A stretch of DNA of 64,000 bases from Diphasiastrum complanatum (GCA_029204225.1 CM055100.1:1152587-1216586), one strand, 5' to 3'; shown: positions 11,510 to 24,331, counted from the first letter of the stretch. A program made the numbers and translations. Notes: generated by a model from the letters alone, not told the origin.

Positions 11510-12308
11510 CTAGTCTCCTAATCAAGGACTTGACACAAATGAAGGTTACTTCTATTGATTTGATTGAAGGTCTACCTTATCCCACTTCTTAGGGACCTGA
11601 AAAGATCAGTAATAGACTTCCTATAAAGATCTAAGAATGATCTCTAACAAAATCAAATCATAGAATACTAGAAACAATGCACTTGCTTGATTGAAGTAGA
11701 CAATACTAGTAGAATTGCCCCTCTTTCTATAAAGAACATTAAAGCTTCCAAATGATCTGATCAAGAGTGAATTTAAGCAACCTAATATACTTCCAAAATC
11801 ACTTGTAAAAGATCTAAATGGAACTTAATGAGGATGCAACACAATCTACTATCCAATCACATGCAAAAAGTGATCAAAATTGATGAAAAATTGATCTAAT
11901 TTGGTGCATAAGTCAAGCAATGGTTAAACTGAACCTAAATCACTTTAGGAGGTGCCTACTACACCTTAGAACAGCCTTGAAGAGTCCCCAAAACTCTGAT
12001 CTTCCCTCTCCTTGAATGCTAGAAAGCCTTCTCTATGAAATCACCTCCAAAACTCGCTTAGAAATCAATGCTTGGAGCAAGCAAAACTTGCTATCTTGGT
12101 AATGTGAATTGAATTCAACTTTGCCTCTGGTTTAAGACACCTAAACACCTGCAAATGAAGTCACACAACACCAATCTCCAATGTGTTTGACTCACTTTGA
12201 GTTCTAGAATCAATACTAGATGCTAAGATCCAATCTACACAAGATTTATATCAAAAATTGTGATCAAATTGAATGAAAACCAAGGATTTAGCTCATTTCA
12301 GCCTTTAG
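11510..12308 (-). other. untranslated leader of copia B1
   Basis: About 800 bases between primer site and gag start, collinear with 49975-50773 in copy 2. No long reading frame. Confidence 0.65.
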
Positions 12309-12320
12309 GCTCTGATACCA
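12309..12320 (-). promoter_or_regulatory. primer binding site, copia B1
   Basis: Reverse complement of TGGTATCAGAGC directly beside the 5' LTR, matching initiator tRNA-Met. Confidence 0.85.
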
Positions 12321-13003
12321 TGTAAAAATTACAGCAAATAAGGATCCTAAAACACTTGAAATGATGAGGAAAACAGTAGATTATGATTTCATAAGATTAG
12401 CACAAGTTGAACCATCAAAATCCATCAAAAATCTATGCTTGAACCTCACTAAATGGCCCAAATCCTTGAAGAAGGCTTCACACGTGTGAAAGTACGGCCT
12501 CCCACAGTCTGAGTACTGTACACCAGACCTACATTCAATCCTATAATCATTAGTAATCACAAGTACTCAAACAATTATGAACATAGAGAGAGCAATTGCA
12601 CCATTATGAGAGAAAAAACATGAAATTGTTGATTGATTTTGGTGAGATATCATCACCTATATATATATGATCCATCACGGTTTTGGGCAGGTATGAGTAG
12701 CCCTAAACCTATCCCTAATGCTAATTTTGGTGGATCTTTCATCCCTACCAAGTTAGGGTTGGAATCTTGGAGATCCCTCAACAATGCAAAAATTACCAAA
12801 AATAGCTCCTATTTTTTCTCCCTTGTATCTAAGCATAATTTGGACTCATTCCAAAGGTTCTAACACTTAGGTCTACTTGAGAACATCCTTATGAATGGAA
12901 TCCTATGCTATTTGGCACGTGTGACAAGCCACATCATGACCATCTAACTATTTACAAGTCATATGACCAAAACTAGTCAAGCTAGAATTGTGAGTTTTTA
13001 ACA
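12321..13003 (-). repeat. 5' LTR of copia B1 (element orientation)
   Basis: Pairs with 6855-7536. Contains TTCACACGTGTGAA at 12477-12490. Only scattered differences separate the two LTRs. Confidence 0.93.
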
Positions 13004-14320
13004 GATTTTAGATATGTTGTGTAGTGCATTTTAAATATGTTCAAATCTTCAACCTCAAACCTATGGGTTATGGATCCACAAAGAGCATTGATCACACATT
13101 CATTGCAAGTATATCTTAATTGAAACCAATCGACTGATGATCATGCACCAATAGTGTAGAAATTGCACATCAAAAAGTTGTGATTGATTTTTTATCTTAA
13201 GTTTCTATTCTGTTACCATAATTATCGTAATAACCAAAGGTCAATCTTCAAGACAAGCTGCATGCAACCTTTGGATTTATTACTCAAAATTATAGTGGGT
13301 GGTGTGTATGAATGAAATTGGATAGCACATAATCGTATAACAAATGTTGACAAATAATGGTCCACAATGACTTCACATATTTTGCAATATTGCTTGTCTA
13401 TCATCATTGAGCAGTACAATAGAACAAAACATGCTGATTGATAAATTATTGGAATTGGATGTGCTCAACAATAATTGATTCAACTATCGTATATGTGCTC
13501 AATGGAGATTGTTAACAAAATTAATGTCTCTAGTTTCAAACATCAAATTTGAAGTGCAATATCTAGATCAAGTCTCCAAAACATTGATTTGTACCGAGTG
13601 GTCCACCTTTTGTCCCCCTCACGTTCAAGCAAATAAGTCCAATGGGCAACTCAAGAGGACAAAAAGACATTGTAACCCAAAACTTTGGAAGGATTGTAAC
13701 CTCATTCTGAAATGGTGTCGGAGAAGCTCGCTTCGAACATGAAAAAGCTCGCCAAAAATCATTCCCCTCGGGATGGGTCTACCTACTTTACTACACATAA
13801 ATTTTCTGCATTTTAGAAAAGTTGTCAATTTTTTAAGAGTCAATTTACTGTAAGTTTTTTACGGAGTTAGTTTTTGGAGAAAGATGCTAGTTGCATTCCT
13901 ATACTTTGCCAGCTTTCTCGAACAATGACCTAAAATTTGAATCTATTGAAATCCAACGAAAAAGAACAGATGCCTTATAAAACTTTGACATATAAAATTT
14001 TGAGATGTCTTGAATTTTTTTTTGAGCCTTCTCCTTACGATTCTTTAGGCTTTTGGCCCATGAGTTTTAGGACTCAGAAATGCATGTCTGTCGACTACGC
14101 CTGTCTTGTTCCGTCCCCCTGGCCGGCGAGCTAGAAACATCACCAAAAACTTTAGATGAGCCGTCAATCCAGATTGAATTAATAATTAGTGCTTGGTTGG
14201 AAAGTAATAAAATAGTTGTTTAATTTTGTTGTAGGAAACCCCGGTTGGAAGAGTAGGATGAAGGAGTAGGTTTTTACTTGAGAGGGAAGTAATATACAGG
14301 AGAATGATAATGTTCTTGAC
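13004..14320. other. no recognisable gene
   Basis: AT-rich spacer. Short open stretches (for example 13509-13742 and 13937-14134) have no recognisable motifs. I see nothing I can name. Confidence 0.4.
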
Positions 14321-14340
14321 CCGAACGTTCGTTCCAGTGT

Positions 14341-15263
14341 TGGGCGGTTCTCACATATTTATGATACCCACCGGTTTAGGGCATTGCCCTTTTTTTTGAA
14401 ACCAAGAACTGTCCGTTCAGGGTATTGGATTACATTTAAAATATATACACCTAGCGGTTCTCAATAATATCTTATAAAATAAATCTTGGCGGTTCTCAGT
14501 CTGTCGGTTATTACTCTATTAAGAACCGTCGGTTCCTATATCAGGTTCTCAATACTATTTTTATAAAAAATAATAGAAAATTATATCGAAAATTGTTGTT
14601 GCATACTATGTTAAAATTCCCTGACATTATTTATTAAAAGACACGTGGAAGCAACGTAAAAAAAAGTGTAAGTGCACAAAATTTGAGCTTTCCTCCACTT
14701 ATCATTTACTCATAAAAATCTCACACTCTTCAATGCCTATGATATTTCAATTGTGCAAAAAAAATCACACTTCACAACTAAACAACTCAAATAAATAAAC
14801 ACTCTAAAAATATGACTTATATAAAAGCCGCTCACAAAAAGTCTTGTTGCACAATGTCTTAAGGTTTTAACATTCCACTTATCAACTAACTACCCATCAA
14901 CAAAAATGATAACCTTGAAAAAAGTCTTGTTACAATGTCTATCTTACTTAACATTCTCTTACTCATCCTACTGATGAAAAAATCCATAATCCTCAATGAG
15001 ATCTACATTCTCATCTATCATGATTCCTCACTTGCTAAAAGCCCTTAATGAATGTTAGGTTCTGTAGAGCAAATTGATACTCGGGTTATACCCCCTTCAA
15101 ATGACGGTCCGGTTCTCAACTTCAATTTAAGGCTCAGAGAGACCCGACGGTTCTCAATTGTGGCCGGTTCCTACAAAAGAGCATACCCACCGGTTTTACA
15201 TAGAAGCAAGTTTTTGAAAAATAGTGTACCCACTGGTTAGGGTCTTTAGAACCGGGTTGATAA
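14341..15263. repeat. cluster of spaced CGGTTCTCA motifs
   Basis: CGGTTCTCA or close variants (GGTTCTCAA, CGGTTCC) recur at about 14345, 14455, 14489, 14529, 14543, 15110, 15149 and 15164. ACCCACCGGTT occurs at about 14367 and 15185. The motifs sit in two clusters flanking an AT-rich centre (14560-15050). This may be a degenerate repeat or the ends of an unclassified element, lying 0.5-1.4 kb upstream of the F-box gene. Confidence 0.4.
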
Positions 15264-15660
15264 CCAGGTTAAGAGCCAAAAAAAAATCAATACTCGGCCG
15301 TAATGCCTAGTCTTCAATTTTCCCTTGTGTTTTTGATGCACCTCCAGAGGTGGAATCTGATTGCATCATGTGAAATTTGATGATAAACCCCCTCCCCCCA
15401 CCCAAATACTGGTTCGTTCTCCCGGGCCAACCCACAAAGACCTCCTCCTCCTCCTCCTCGGAGCCATTTCCAAGATTTCACCCTCCACAAATACATGACA
15501 ATTTTCTGCGTCCGCGAAAAAGAAAGGACGGAGGAGTCACAAAAGGTTCCCACTGACGCTGAAAGAACATCACCTTCATTATTGCTCATAACAGTCGTCT
15601 ATTTGCTTTCTAAGAGGTTGCGACGTTTCTGGATTTGGACATGCGTGCTGCTCGCAAATT

Positions 15661-15688
15661 AGAGAGAGCGAGAGAGAGAGAGAGAGAG
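15661..15688 (+). repeat. GA microsatellite in the F-box leader
   Basis: A (GA)n run of about 28 bases starting about 75 bases before the F-box ATG. GA/CT tracts are common in plant 5' leaders. A CTC triplet repeat also lies at about 15440-15460. Confidence 0.8.
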
Positions 15689-15734
15689 ATACACTGTCGG
15701 ACGCTTATATTTCACATATTTCTTGCTAGAAGAC

Positions 15735-17168
15735 ATGGCTGATACTGATATGGAATCTAATTATCACTTGTTCACGCTACCCAGATGTGTGCCACCCAGA
15801 CTAGTGGTGAACCAGAATTATGAGCAGGATGATAATAGTGATGAGAGAGATCTGCCCCTACTTATGTTAAACAAGATGTCAGATGATGCGTTCATGCAAG
15901 TAATCTCGAATATGCCTCTTCGTAAGGGAGGAACGTTCATGGCTAATTACGCTTGTCGTCGCTTAAACCGGATCCTTGCAACTACAGCACGGTTAGTACC
16001 AGTGGGATACGACCCATCTCAGCCCCCTCGTCCTTGGTATATAATAGGTAAATGGCTCTATTTGGAAAGGGACATTGGTGTCCCATGGGCTTACGATCCT
16101 ATCAGCAACAGGTGGTATAAATTTCCGCTTCCGCTTTGTAGTTCAAGGGACTGGATGTGGCACAAAATTGCCTCCGCAGATGGATTGGTGTGTGCACCAT
16201 GTTATTCGCATATTCCGGATAATTTTGCGACGCACGAGCTGGAACTGTTTGATCCGTATACCCAAAGATTTAGATCTCTACCGAAGTTCGAGCAGGAAAC
16301 ATTTGATCCGTCTACACAAAGTTATATAACTCTACCCGCCAACGAAGGATACACCCTCACGAGAACTTTCAGCCCCAATTTCTGCGTCAATATTTGGATG
16401 ATTAATCCAGCAACGTGCGAATACAAAGTAATCTTAACGAGATGCATGACCAGTATTGCAGAAAATTCTAATCATGTGTTTGTTGATTCATATAACCAAA
16501 CCCATAGCTGGAAAAAGATCCTGCGGACTGCTTGCGGGATGCCCCCGGGCTGGGATATGCAAGGCAGCAGCGCCATCTGCTGCGATATTTTGTACAGTAT
16601 TTTCCATAATGCAAGCCTTCACCTAGCGCTACGCGAAAGAGTAGGATACCAGCTTTTTTTGCACCAATTTGATCTGAAATCTCAGCAATATTCCTCAAAT
16701 CTATGTGCAATGCCAGAATTTTTCTTCGTTCCACGAGCAGCTGTGTTATTGAATTGCAACAATAATCTCATCCTGGTGGGAACAACTGGACAAAACCTAA
16801 TAGCAACGAGCATCAAGGTTTGGAAATTCAATCCTCACCCAGCGGGATGGCTTAGGCTTGGCGTAATGCCACATACGTTATTCCTTATGGTGAGCGCACG
16901 TGGCCGTTATGTTGACTTACATGGATACTCGGGGGGAGGCAATTTTATCTATTTTCGCAAGGATTTTGGAGATAGAGTGGTGGTACTGGATCTATCCATG
17001 ACGGATGAGGATGGATTGCGGTTGCGTGTGGACGCTTGGAAGGAAGCACCAGAATGTCCTAATATTTTGAATCCTGATGGTGGTGATAGGAGGAATCCTG
17101 TTGACACCAGCATGTTGTGCCACCACTTTTGCTATGAACCTCGACTTTTGATGGGTGTCCCAATATGA
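15735..17168 (+). CDS. F-box/kelch-like protein
   Basis: Intronless reading frame of 477 residues. The first ATG in frame is 15735; the four codons before it begin with TTG and are not a credible start. An F-box lies at about residues 40-82 (LNKMSDDAFMQVISNMPLRK...YACRRLNRIL), expected to bind SKP1 in an SCF ubiquitin ligase. The rest resembles kelch or F-box-associated repeats (WAYDPISNRWYKFPL, ELFDPYTQRFRSLP, VWKFNPHPAGWLRLGVMP), the usual substrate-binding part. ADGLVCAPCY is a typical plant F-box motif. Its base composition is richer in GC than its surroundings, it has no internal stop, and no transposon text adjoins it. The substrate is unknown. It is the only apparently intact host gene here. 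Confidence 0.85.
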   Translation: MADTDMESNYHLFTLPRCVPPRLVVNQNYEQDDNSDERDLPLLMLNKMSDDAFMQVISNMPLRKGGTFMANYACRRLNRILATTARLVPVGYDPSQPPRPWYIIGKWLYLERDIGVPWAYDPISNRWYKFPLPLCSSRDWMWHKIASADGLVCAPCYSHIPDNFATHELELFDPYTQRFRSLPKFEQETFDPSTQSYITLPANEGYTLTRTFSPNFCVNIWMINPATCEYKVILTRCMTSIAENSNHVFVDSYNQTHSWKKILRTACGMPPGWDMQGSSAICCDILYSIFHNASLHLALRERVGYQLFLHQFDLKSQQYSSNLCAMPEFFFVPRAAVLLNCNNNLILVGTTGQNLIATSIKVWKFNPHPAGWLRLGVMPHTLFLMVSARGRYVDLHGYSGGGNFIYFRKDFGDRVVVLDLSMTDEDGLRLRVDAWKEAPECPNILNPDGGDRRNPVDTSMLCHHFCYEPRLLMGVPI

Positions 17169-17191
17169 CACACACACACACACACACACAC
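17168..17191 (+). repeat. CA microsatellite abutting the F-box stop
   Basis: A (CA)n run of about 24 bases begins at the stop codon itself (TGACACAC...). It would lie in the 3' UTR. Confidence 0.85.
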
Positions 17192-18120
17192 TCACTTTTC
17201 CTTTGTTGCAACAAAGTAAATAATGTGTTGAGGTTGATGGAGTTTGAAAGAAAGTCAACATTAAAGACAAGTTGTGATGGTGGCCCAAAATTTATCCCAC
17301 ATGCAAGTAATTATGCATGCATCAAACATAGAAATTAGCAAAAGAAATTCGTTTGAATTAGTACGCATGCATGCTTGCTTCTCAAAGTTAGGCATTAGCA
17401 TGCGCAACGCATGGGGTGGGTTACAAGCCGAGCTATGTTTGATCATCACTTGTAAGTCGCATTAATATTGACTTGTAAGCAACATTAATATTCTACTAGT
17501 TTGCTAAGGTGATTTGATATGCTCTTTGTAATTAATCGAGATGTTTGCTCTACATAAGCCTATTTGTCTCAGAAAAGCTTAGAGGGGACAGCTTAAATGA
17601 AGAGAAGACGAGGCTACAAAACTGAAACGAAGGTTGGAAGATCAACAAAGTGTGCATCCTTGTTGGCTCTGGCTCTTGCCCCTTTTGATGTGTTTGCATC
17701 CTTGGGGCATGTTCCCCTTGAACTGGTGCTCTCACAAGGGGAATTCTTGGATCTATTTGCATCGGAAGCGCTTGCTGGCTGCTCAGGTGAAGCTCATGCA
17801 TCTGAAGAAGCCAGAGACAAAGCAATATGAGGAACAGAAATGGATGTGGTATTGTTGTTGTTTTTTATGTTGGTGTTGCGCCTAGGAGAGTTGTCGCTGA
17901 TGTTGATGGCCCTCAGAACAAGAGCAGCTTCTCTTCATGATCTCTTCTTCTTCTTCTCCATGCTCTCTTTACAAAAGATTTGCAGCGCTTCTATTTTATC
18001 GCTCTCCTCTTCAGTAGCTACACAATATATTGACACCAAACGAAAAGGCATGAATAGCTCCAAGATATTATTCTTTAACTGGATGGTTTTCAATTCTGTT
18101 TGTTTTCCCATGGCCTACGC
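17192..18120. other. spacer, no recognisable gene
   Basis: Overlapping short open frames on both strands at 17550-17885 show no known motif and no agreement on strand. Part of it may be the 3' UTR of the F-box gene. Confidence 0.4.
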
Positions 18121-18193
18121 TTGATTTTCAAGACGCTTCAAATTGCATTTAATTTTCAAGACTCTATGAAAATTGAAGCGTCTTGAAAATCAA
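18121..18193. repeat. perfect 21-bp inverted repeat with a nested hairpin
   Basis: Arm 18121-18141 is the exact reverse complement of 18173-18193, with a 31-base spacer. Within the spacer, AATTTTCA (18151-18158) pairs with TGAAAATT (18167-18174), giving a competing inner hairpin. A third partial copy of the arm (TTTCAAGACTC) follows at about 18206. It could be an element end, a foldback element or a small-RNA hairpin. Confidence 0.75.
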
Positions 18194-18248
18194 ATTAATT
18201 TTGCATTTCAAGACTCGAAAAAAACTTGCTAACCAATTCAAGCCAAAT

Positions 18249-18662
18249 TCAATTTCCGTAGTTCCTACCTCCATGTCCTGATGTTGGGGCTCCCCTTGCT
18301 CCTCTTGTTGTCTCTGCCCCTGTCGCTCTTGCTGCTCCAAAACTAGATGTTCTGTTGCTGCTCTTGCTCCAGCTACTGTTGCTCAGCAATTTGCTGTTGC
18401 TACTGTTGCTGCTCTTGCTTTTGCTGATCCTGCCGCAGCTATTGTGGCTCCTCCTAAACGACATCAGCCATCGGTAGCTCTGCACCGTCTGCCATTGAGG
18501 TGGCCGATACAAGATTCGTTGAGGAATGAGTTTCTTGGCTGTGGCTAGGACTTGTGCTTGGGCTCCTACTTCTACTGCCCTTAAGTCAAATGCGGCTAGT
18601 GTTTTTTGTTGCATTAAAGCTGCAATCCTAGGATCTCTAGTAGTTCGCTTTGTGCGTGCCAT
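18249..18662 (-). CDS. hypothetical low-complexity ORF, possibly a gag start
   Basis: ATG at 18662 gives 137 residues: MARTKRTTRDPRIAALMQQK, an Ala/Gln-rich middle, then Ser/Asn/Lys-rich and Gly/Arg-rich low complexity. The reverse strand is a run of CTGCTCTTG-like triplets, so much of the openness may come from repeats. Short basic MART-type starts occur in gypsy gag proteins. I see no zinc knuckle and do not recognise a function. Confidence 0.25.
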   Translation of the reverse strand: MARTKRTTRDPRIAALMQQKTLAAFDLRAVEVGAQAQVLATAKKLIPQRILYRPPQWQTVQSYRWLMSFRRSHNSCGRISKSKSSNSSNSKLLSNSSWSKSSNRTSSFGAARATGAETTRGARGAPTSGHGGRNYGN

Positions 18663-18679
18663 GTACTCACACAATTATG

Positions 18680-19427
18680 TGCGTGAACTAGAACACGGAA
18701 TATATGCTAGTAGTGAGAGCGCTAAGCACGGCCTTAATCTCATTCAGATCATAAAAATAGCATGAGCTCTGAAACCAAAAGGGTGAAATGTGAAAATGAG
18801 GCTCCATGCAACCTTTTATTTGGGAGGTTTTTATTTTTAGTAATGAGTGTTTTAAAAAAATATTTTCCAAAAATAGTAATGTACCACACATTCTTACATT
18901 ACAATAACTGAAACCCTAAACCCCATCCAATCCCAAATGTATTATAGAAAATATGCACATGTGGCATAACAACGCATTCCCATTAAGATTCCTTGCTTTT
19001 GAAACTTTACTTTAAAAAAACTTTTTAAGTCAAGTACATGCATATTCCAAATAAGTTTACGAAGATTGTTATCGTAGTACGATGGTATATAAAAGCATCT
19101 CAGTTCCATTGAATTTTTAATGTAGCAGAATTTATAAGCAAATTGCAAGTATGGTCCTTTTCCACACGTCTCCTAATCTGCAAAATGAGACACTAGTATT
19201 AAACAATGTATTAATCGTTGCCACACATTTTAGACATCTTTGAATGCTACGGCTTGGCTAAAGCATTTTGTGGATGTACATGGAAAAAAATTATCAAATT
19301 GATTGTATTTTCACTTGCCAAATAAATTTTACAAAATTGGAAATATTTTTGATGTACAAGGAGTTCGCTAAGACCAAAAATGTTGTCTATTTAAGTTACT
19401 CGTATTTTCTTAGGATTTGGAAGTGAG
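18680..19427. other. spacer, no recognisable gene
   Basis: AT-rich. Nothing found except the likely decayed upstream part of the DUF7869 pseudogene at its right end. Confidence 0.4.
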
Positions 19428-21240
19428 ATTTTGGTTTGGTGAAGATTCCTAAAAAATCACGAATGACAGTTTGTTTGACATGCGAGTTGTTAAAATCTGC
19501 CAAACAACTAGCAAAGACCAATGATGAGAAAGGTAAAAATTAATTAACTTTAAGTACTTCAAAAACTTTATTTTTTTGTTAATTTTTGAGTTTTCAAATT
19601 ATTAGTGTTATGATATTATCATAATTTTATTGAATATTTTAATTGTTACATTTTGTAGTGGATGCTGCAAAAGCACTTCAAGTGCACAAAGATCAATAAA
19701 CAATGGAAACACAAAAATTAGCGAAACATCGAAAGAAATGTCTGAATGTCCACAAAAGTATCTGAGCCTTGTCATCGATGGCATGGATAAGAGAAAACGA
19801 TGTTACCTCATTTTGTTAGAGTGCCAAAATTTTTGAACGAGGCAAATTTTATTCAGGTTCATCTTGTTGGATCACTTGTGTTTAATGGCACATTGGAGTC
19901 AAAAGTATTTTTCAATTATTCCAATGTTCGAATTGATCCAAATTTGACCATCACCATTGTACAAAAGATAATTTGCAAACTTGGTAATAATCTTCCAAAA
20001 ATATTGTATTTGCAACTTGACAAGACTGCTAGGGAAAATAAAAATCAAATTGTACTGGCTTACTTGTCCATGTTGGTAGAGAAAAAAGTTTTCAAAAAAA
20101 TAAAAATAGGATTTTTGTTGGTGGGTCACACCCATGATCAAATTGATCAGATGTTTAGTTGTTTTTCCAAAAGACTAAGACGCAAGAAGGCATTTTCTTT
20201 ACCAATGTTTCAGAGCATTGTTGAAGAATCATACGTGCCAAAGCCAAATGTGTCGTTAATTAGACATACATATGATTTTCGTGAATATATTAAGACATTC
20301 AATGAAACAAGTCGTTGTGTTGCTACTATTAATGATAATAGCTTTCAACATCAGTTTAAAATCAAATGTAATGAAACTGGCATCACATTGCTATGGGGCA
20401 AACAATTTTTAAGTTCAGTTTCATGGTTACCTGTTGAAGGAATATGGGTTTTGCTCAATATGCCATCTGGTCAAATCAAGCTTGCTGTGTTGTCTCCCTT
20501 GAAGTCCACGCTAAAAGAACAAAAAATAGAAAGAAAGCATCGTGAGGTTGACCCATTTGCCTAGTTAGATTTTTGGATTCAAGTATTCAAGCAACTTATC
20601 AATTTTTTAAGAGTTTGATCAGCATTGGTGGATGGACTTTTTCGAGGAACAAAAAATCAGTTTGCTCAATCTTGAACACACATCAACAACTGAAGAATTT
20701 CCATGGCCTCATAAATTAGGAACTTCAATTACAATTGTCGAACCTTCAAATCTACCTTGAGGTAATGAGTTCTTGGAGCTTGTGCAAGGCGAGGAATGTG
20801 AAATTTATGTGGGCTCAAGGAAGAATAGGCAAAGTGTAAAAGCTACAAAAATGAAGTGGCGGGTGATCTGAAGCCTTGTTGCACTTCTAGCTTCAGAAAA
20901 CAATGAAGGATATCCATTTTGGATTGCCAAAGTACTTGGTTTCATTCAAAATAGAAATCAAACAAAAGTACTACGTGTCCATTGGTTGTGCACCACTTCA
21001 ATGAATGCTTTTTTGGGGAGGTACCAACTTGAAATGTTGCAAGTAGATCCAAAGGGCAAGAGAAAACGATTGCCAAAGAACCAACTGAGGATTGATGATT
21101 TGAATTTACAAGATATAGATGTTTTGGCTTTTGATTTTGAGTTAACAATGACCAAACATCTACGAAAATTAACTATAGCCATACTAAATGAACAACTTGG
21201 ATTAATGAGACAACCGTTGTCGTCAACTTGTCAACAATAG
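19428..21240 (+). pseudogene. DUF7869-family transposon-like protein, decayed
   Basis: Exon 1 ends with VCLTCELLKSAKQLAKTNDEK, a CxxC motif typical of this family. A GT-AG intron at 19533-19658 (126 bases) follows, then VDAAKALQVH. After a degenerate stretch come YLSLVIDGMD, a frameshift near 19797 and LPHFVRVPKF. The core is LYLQLDKTARENKN and GFLLVGHTHDQIDQMFS, the signature of DUF7869. A further piece (20887-21237) reads GYPFWIAKVLG...LRVHWLCTT, resembling the small C-terminal chromo/BAH-like domain. Breaks: the frameshift, TAG at about 20563, and TGA at 20869. The family is widespread in multicopy genes of seed-free plants and animals, and its function is not settled. Confidence 0.65.
19533..19658 (+). 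other. intron of the DUF7869 pseudogene
   Basis: GTAAAAATTAATT...TTTTGTAG, 126 bases and AT-rich. Removing it keeps phase between NDEK and VDAAKAL, supporting a real former exon junction. Confidence 0.6.
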
Positions 21241-21483
21241 AGAAAAGCTGACTTACAAGATTTTTTTATCAACATTGGATGCGGATTTCGAAGACGATAT
21301 GCCAGCCAATTTTGATGAAGAAGACGAACATGTACGAAAAAAATATGTGTAATATAATTTAAGCCCTTTTGTGTTTTAATGGTGTTTGGACTTCCAAAAA
21401 TCATGTGTTGTCATGAAATGTTATGTGGTATGTAATTATGGTGGTTTTATGAAATTTTCAAACAAAAAAAACTACAGTGCTTC

Positions 21484-21918
21484 TATCATGCCCACGACTA
21501 ATCTCGGGTAGTGTGTCCACGCTAGGGATTAGTAGACCAATGACCCGTAAGTTAATTGTGACTATAAGAGAATTGGGACCCATATGTGCAAGGTCATAAT
21601 TAATGGTTGTAGGTCTAAACTCTTGATGGTGGATTTGTATGGGTCTATTAGTGAGTCATTGGAGAACTGGATGACGTGGCCCAGATAGGCTGTAGAGGTG
21701 TCCAGTGAGGTGTCACAGTGGACTACTGGTGGTGCATGGGCCTTGGAGGGTATAAGTATACCTATTGGGCTCTCACTAGGGTATGCTTGATTGCAAGACT
21801 AGTAGCAGTATGCTTCTGGAGTGAATCATCATTTCTCTTTGAGATTGATCCCTAGCTTGGGGGCTAGATCCGTTCGATCTAGGATTGATTCGGTTGGTTT
21901 GTCCATCATCTGTTCCCT
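21484..21918 (+). repeat. LTR J-1, 3'-truncated
   Basis: Collinear with LTR J-2 (22101-22600) from its first bases (TATCATG against TGTCATG) to CATCTGTTCCCTTT, where similarity ends. The TATA box is degraded (TATAAGTATA). Confidence 0.8.
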
Positions 21919-22100
21919 TTTGAACCCGAAGGATCTTGGATACAAGAACTAAATGATTGAGAAATCATATAGTTATCAAGCATATGGTTTGATGGAAGAG
22001 TCGCACAAACGATGATGATTCCCAGTAACAGGAAGGGAGCTTAAGGAGTAACTGCCCTAGTTTTAAGTTTTGAAGACAGCTTGAATAAAGGGGGAAAGAA
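21919..22100 (+). other. 3' internal remnant of element J with purine tract
   Basis: About 180 bases ending in AAAGGGGGAAAGAA immediately before LTR J-2. This is the expected polypurine tract of an LTR retrotransposon. No coding text survives. Confidence 0.6.
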
Positions 22101-22600
22101 TGTCATGCTCATGATTGGTCTAGGGTTACGTGTCCACGCTAGAGATCAGTAGACCAACGACATGTAAGTCAATTGTGACTATAAGGGAATTGGGACCCTT
22201 ATGTGCAAGGTCATAATTAATTGTTGTAGGCCTAAACTCTTGATGGTGAATTTGTATGGGTCTATTGGTGAGTCATTGGGGAACTGGATGACGTGGCCCA
22301 GATAGGCCCAGATAGGCTGTAGAGGTGTCCAGTGAGGTGTCACACTGTACCACTAGTGGTGCATGGGCCTTGTAGGGTATAAATATATCTATTGGGCTCT
22401 CACTAGGGTATGCGCGATTGCAGGACTGGTAGCAGTATGCTGCTGGAGTGAATCCTCATTCCTCTTGAGATTGATCCATAGCTTGGGGGCTAGATCCGTT
22501 CGATCTAGGATTGGTTGGGTTGGTTTTTCCATCATCTGTTCCCTTTGTGGTTGCTTGTTTGGCATGCTTAGAGTAGGATCCTTGGTTAAGGACTTTATAT
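22101..22600 (+). repeat. LTR J-2
   Basis: Starts TGTCATGCTC after the purine tract and ends just before a tRNA-Met primer site. TATA box TATAAATATA is at 22378-22387. It has a local 10-bp tandem duplication (CCCAGATAGG) absent from J-1. It lies after a purine tract and before a primer site, so it acts as both a 3' and a 5' LTR. Confidence 0.82.
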
Positions 22601-22613
22601 TGGTATCAGAGCG
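22601..22613 (+). promoter_or_regulatory. primer binding site, element J
   Basis: TGGTATCAGAGCG adjoins the end of LTR J-2 and is complementary to initiator tRNA-Met. Confidence 0.8.

Positions 22614-24331
<1,718 letters not shown>

Larger units (their letters stand above)
6855..13003 (-). mobile_element. Ty1/copia LTR retrotransposon, family B, copy 1
   Basis: Full-length minus-strand element with LTRs at 6855-7536 and 12321-13003. The primer site (reverse of TGGTATCAGAGC) lies at 12309-12320, and the purine tract GAGGAGGAG sits beside the other LTR. Gag, protease, integrase, reverse transcriptase and RNase H are all present in order, but split by frameshifts. Target duplication is imperfect: GATT at 6851-6854 and 13004-13007. 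The second copy at 45720-51463 confirms the LTR ends. It differs from copy 2 by independent deletions. Confidence 0.93.

Noticed and set aside
15314-15589. 91-codon ORF antisense to the F-box leader
   Set aside because: Open because of a CTC triplet repeat, with no motif and no homologous copy in the window.
15723-15734. Start of the F-box protein four codons upstream
   Set aside because: The codon there is TTG. The first ATG is 15735.
18249-18662. MARTK start like histone H3
   Set aside because: Only MARTK matches. The rest lacks any histone fold and is low complexity.
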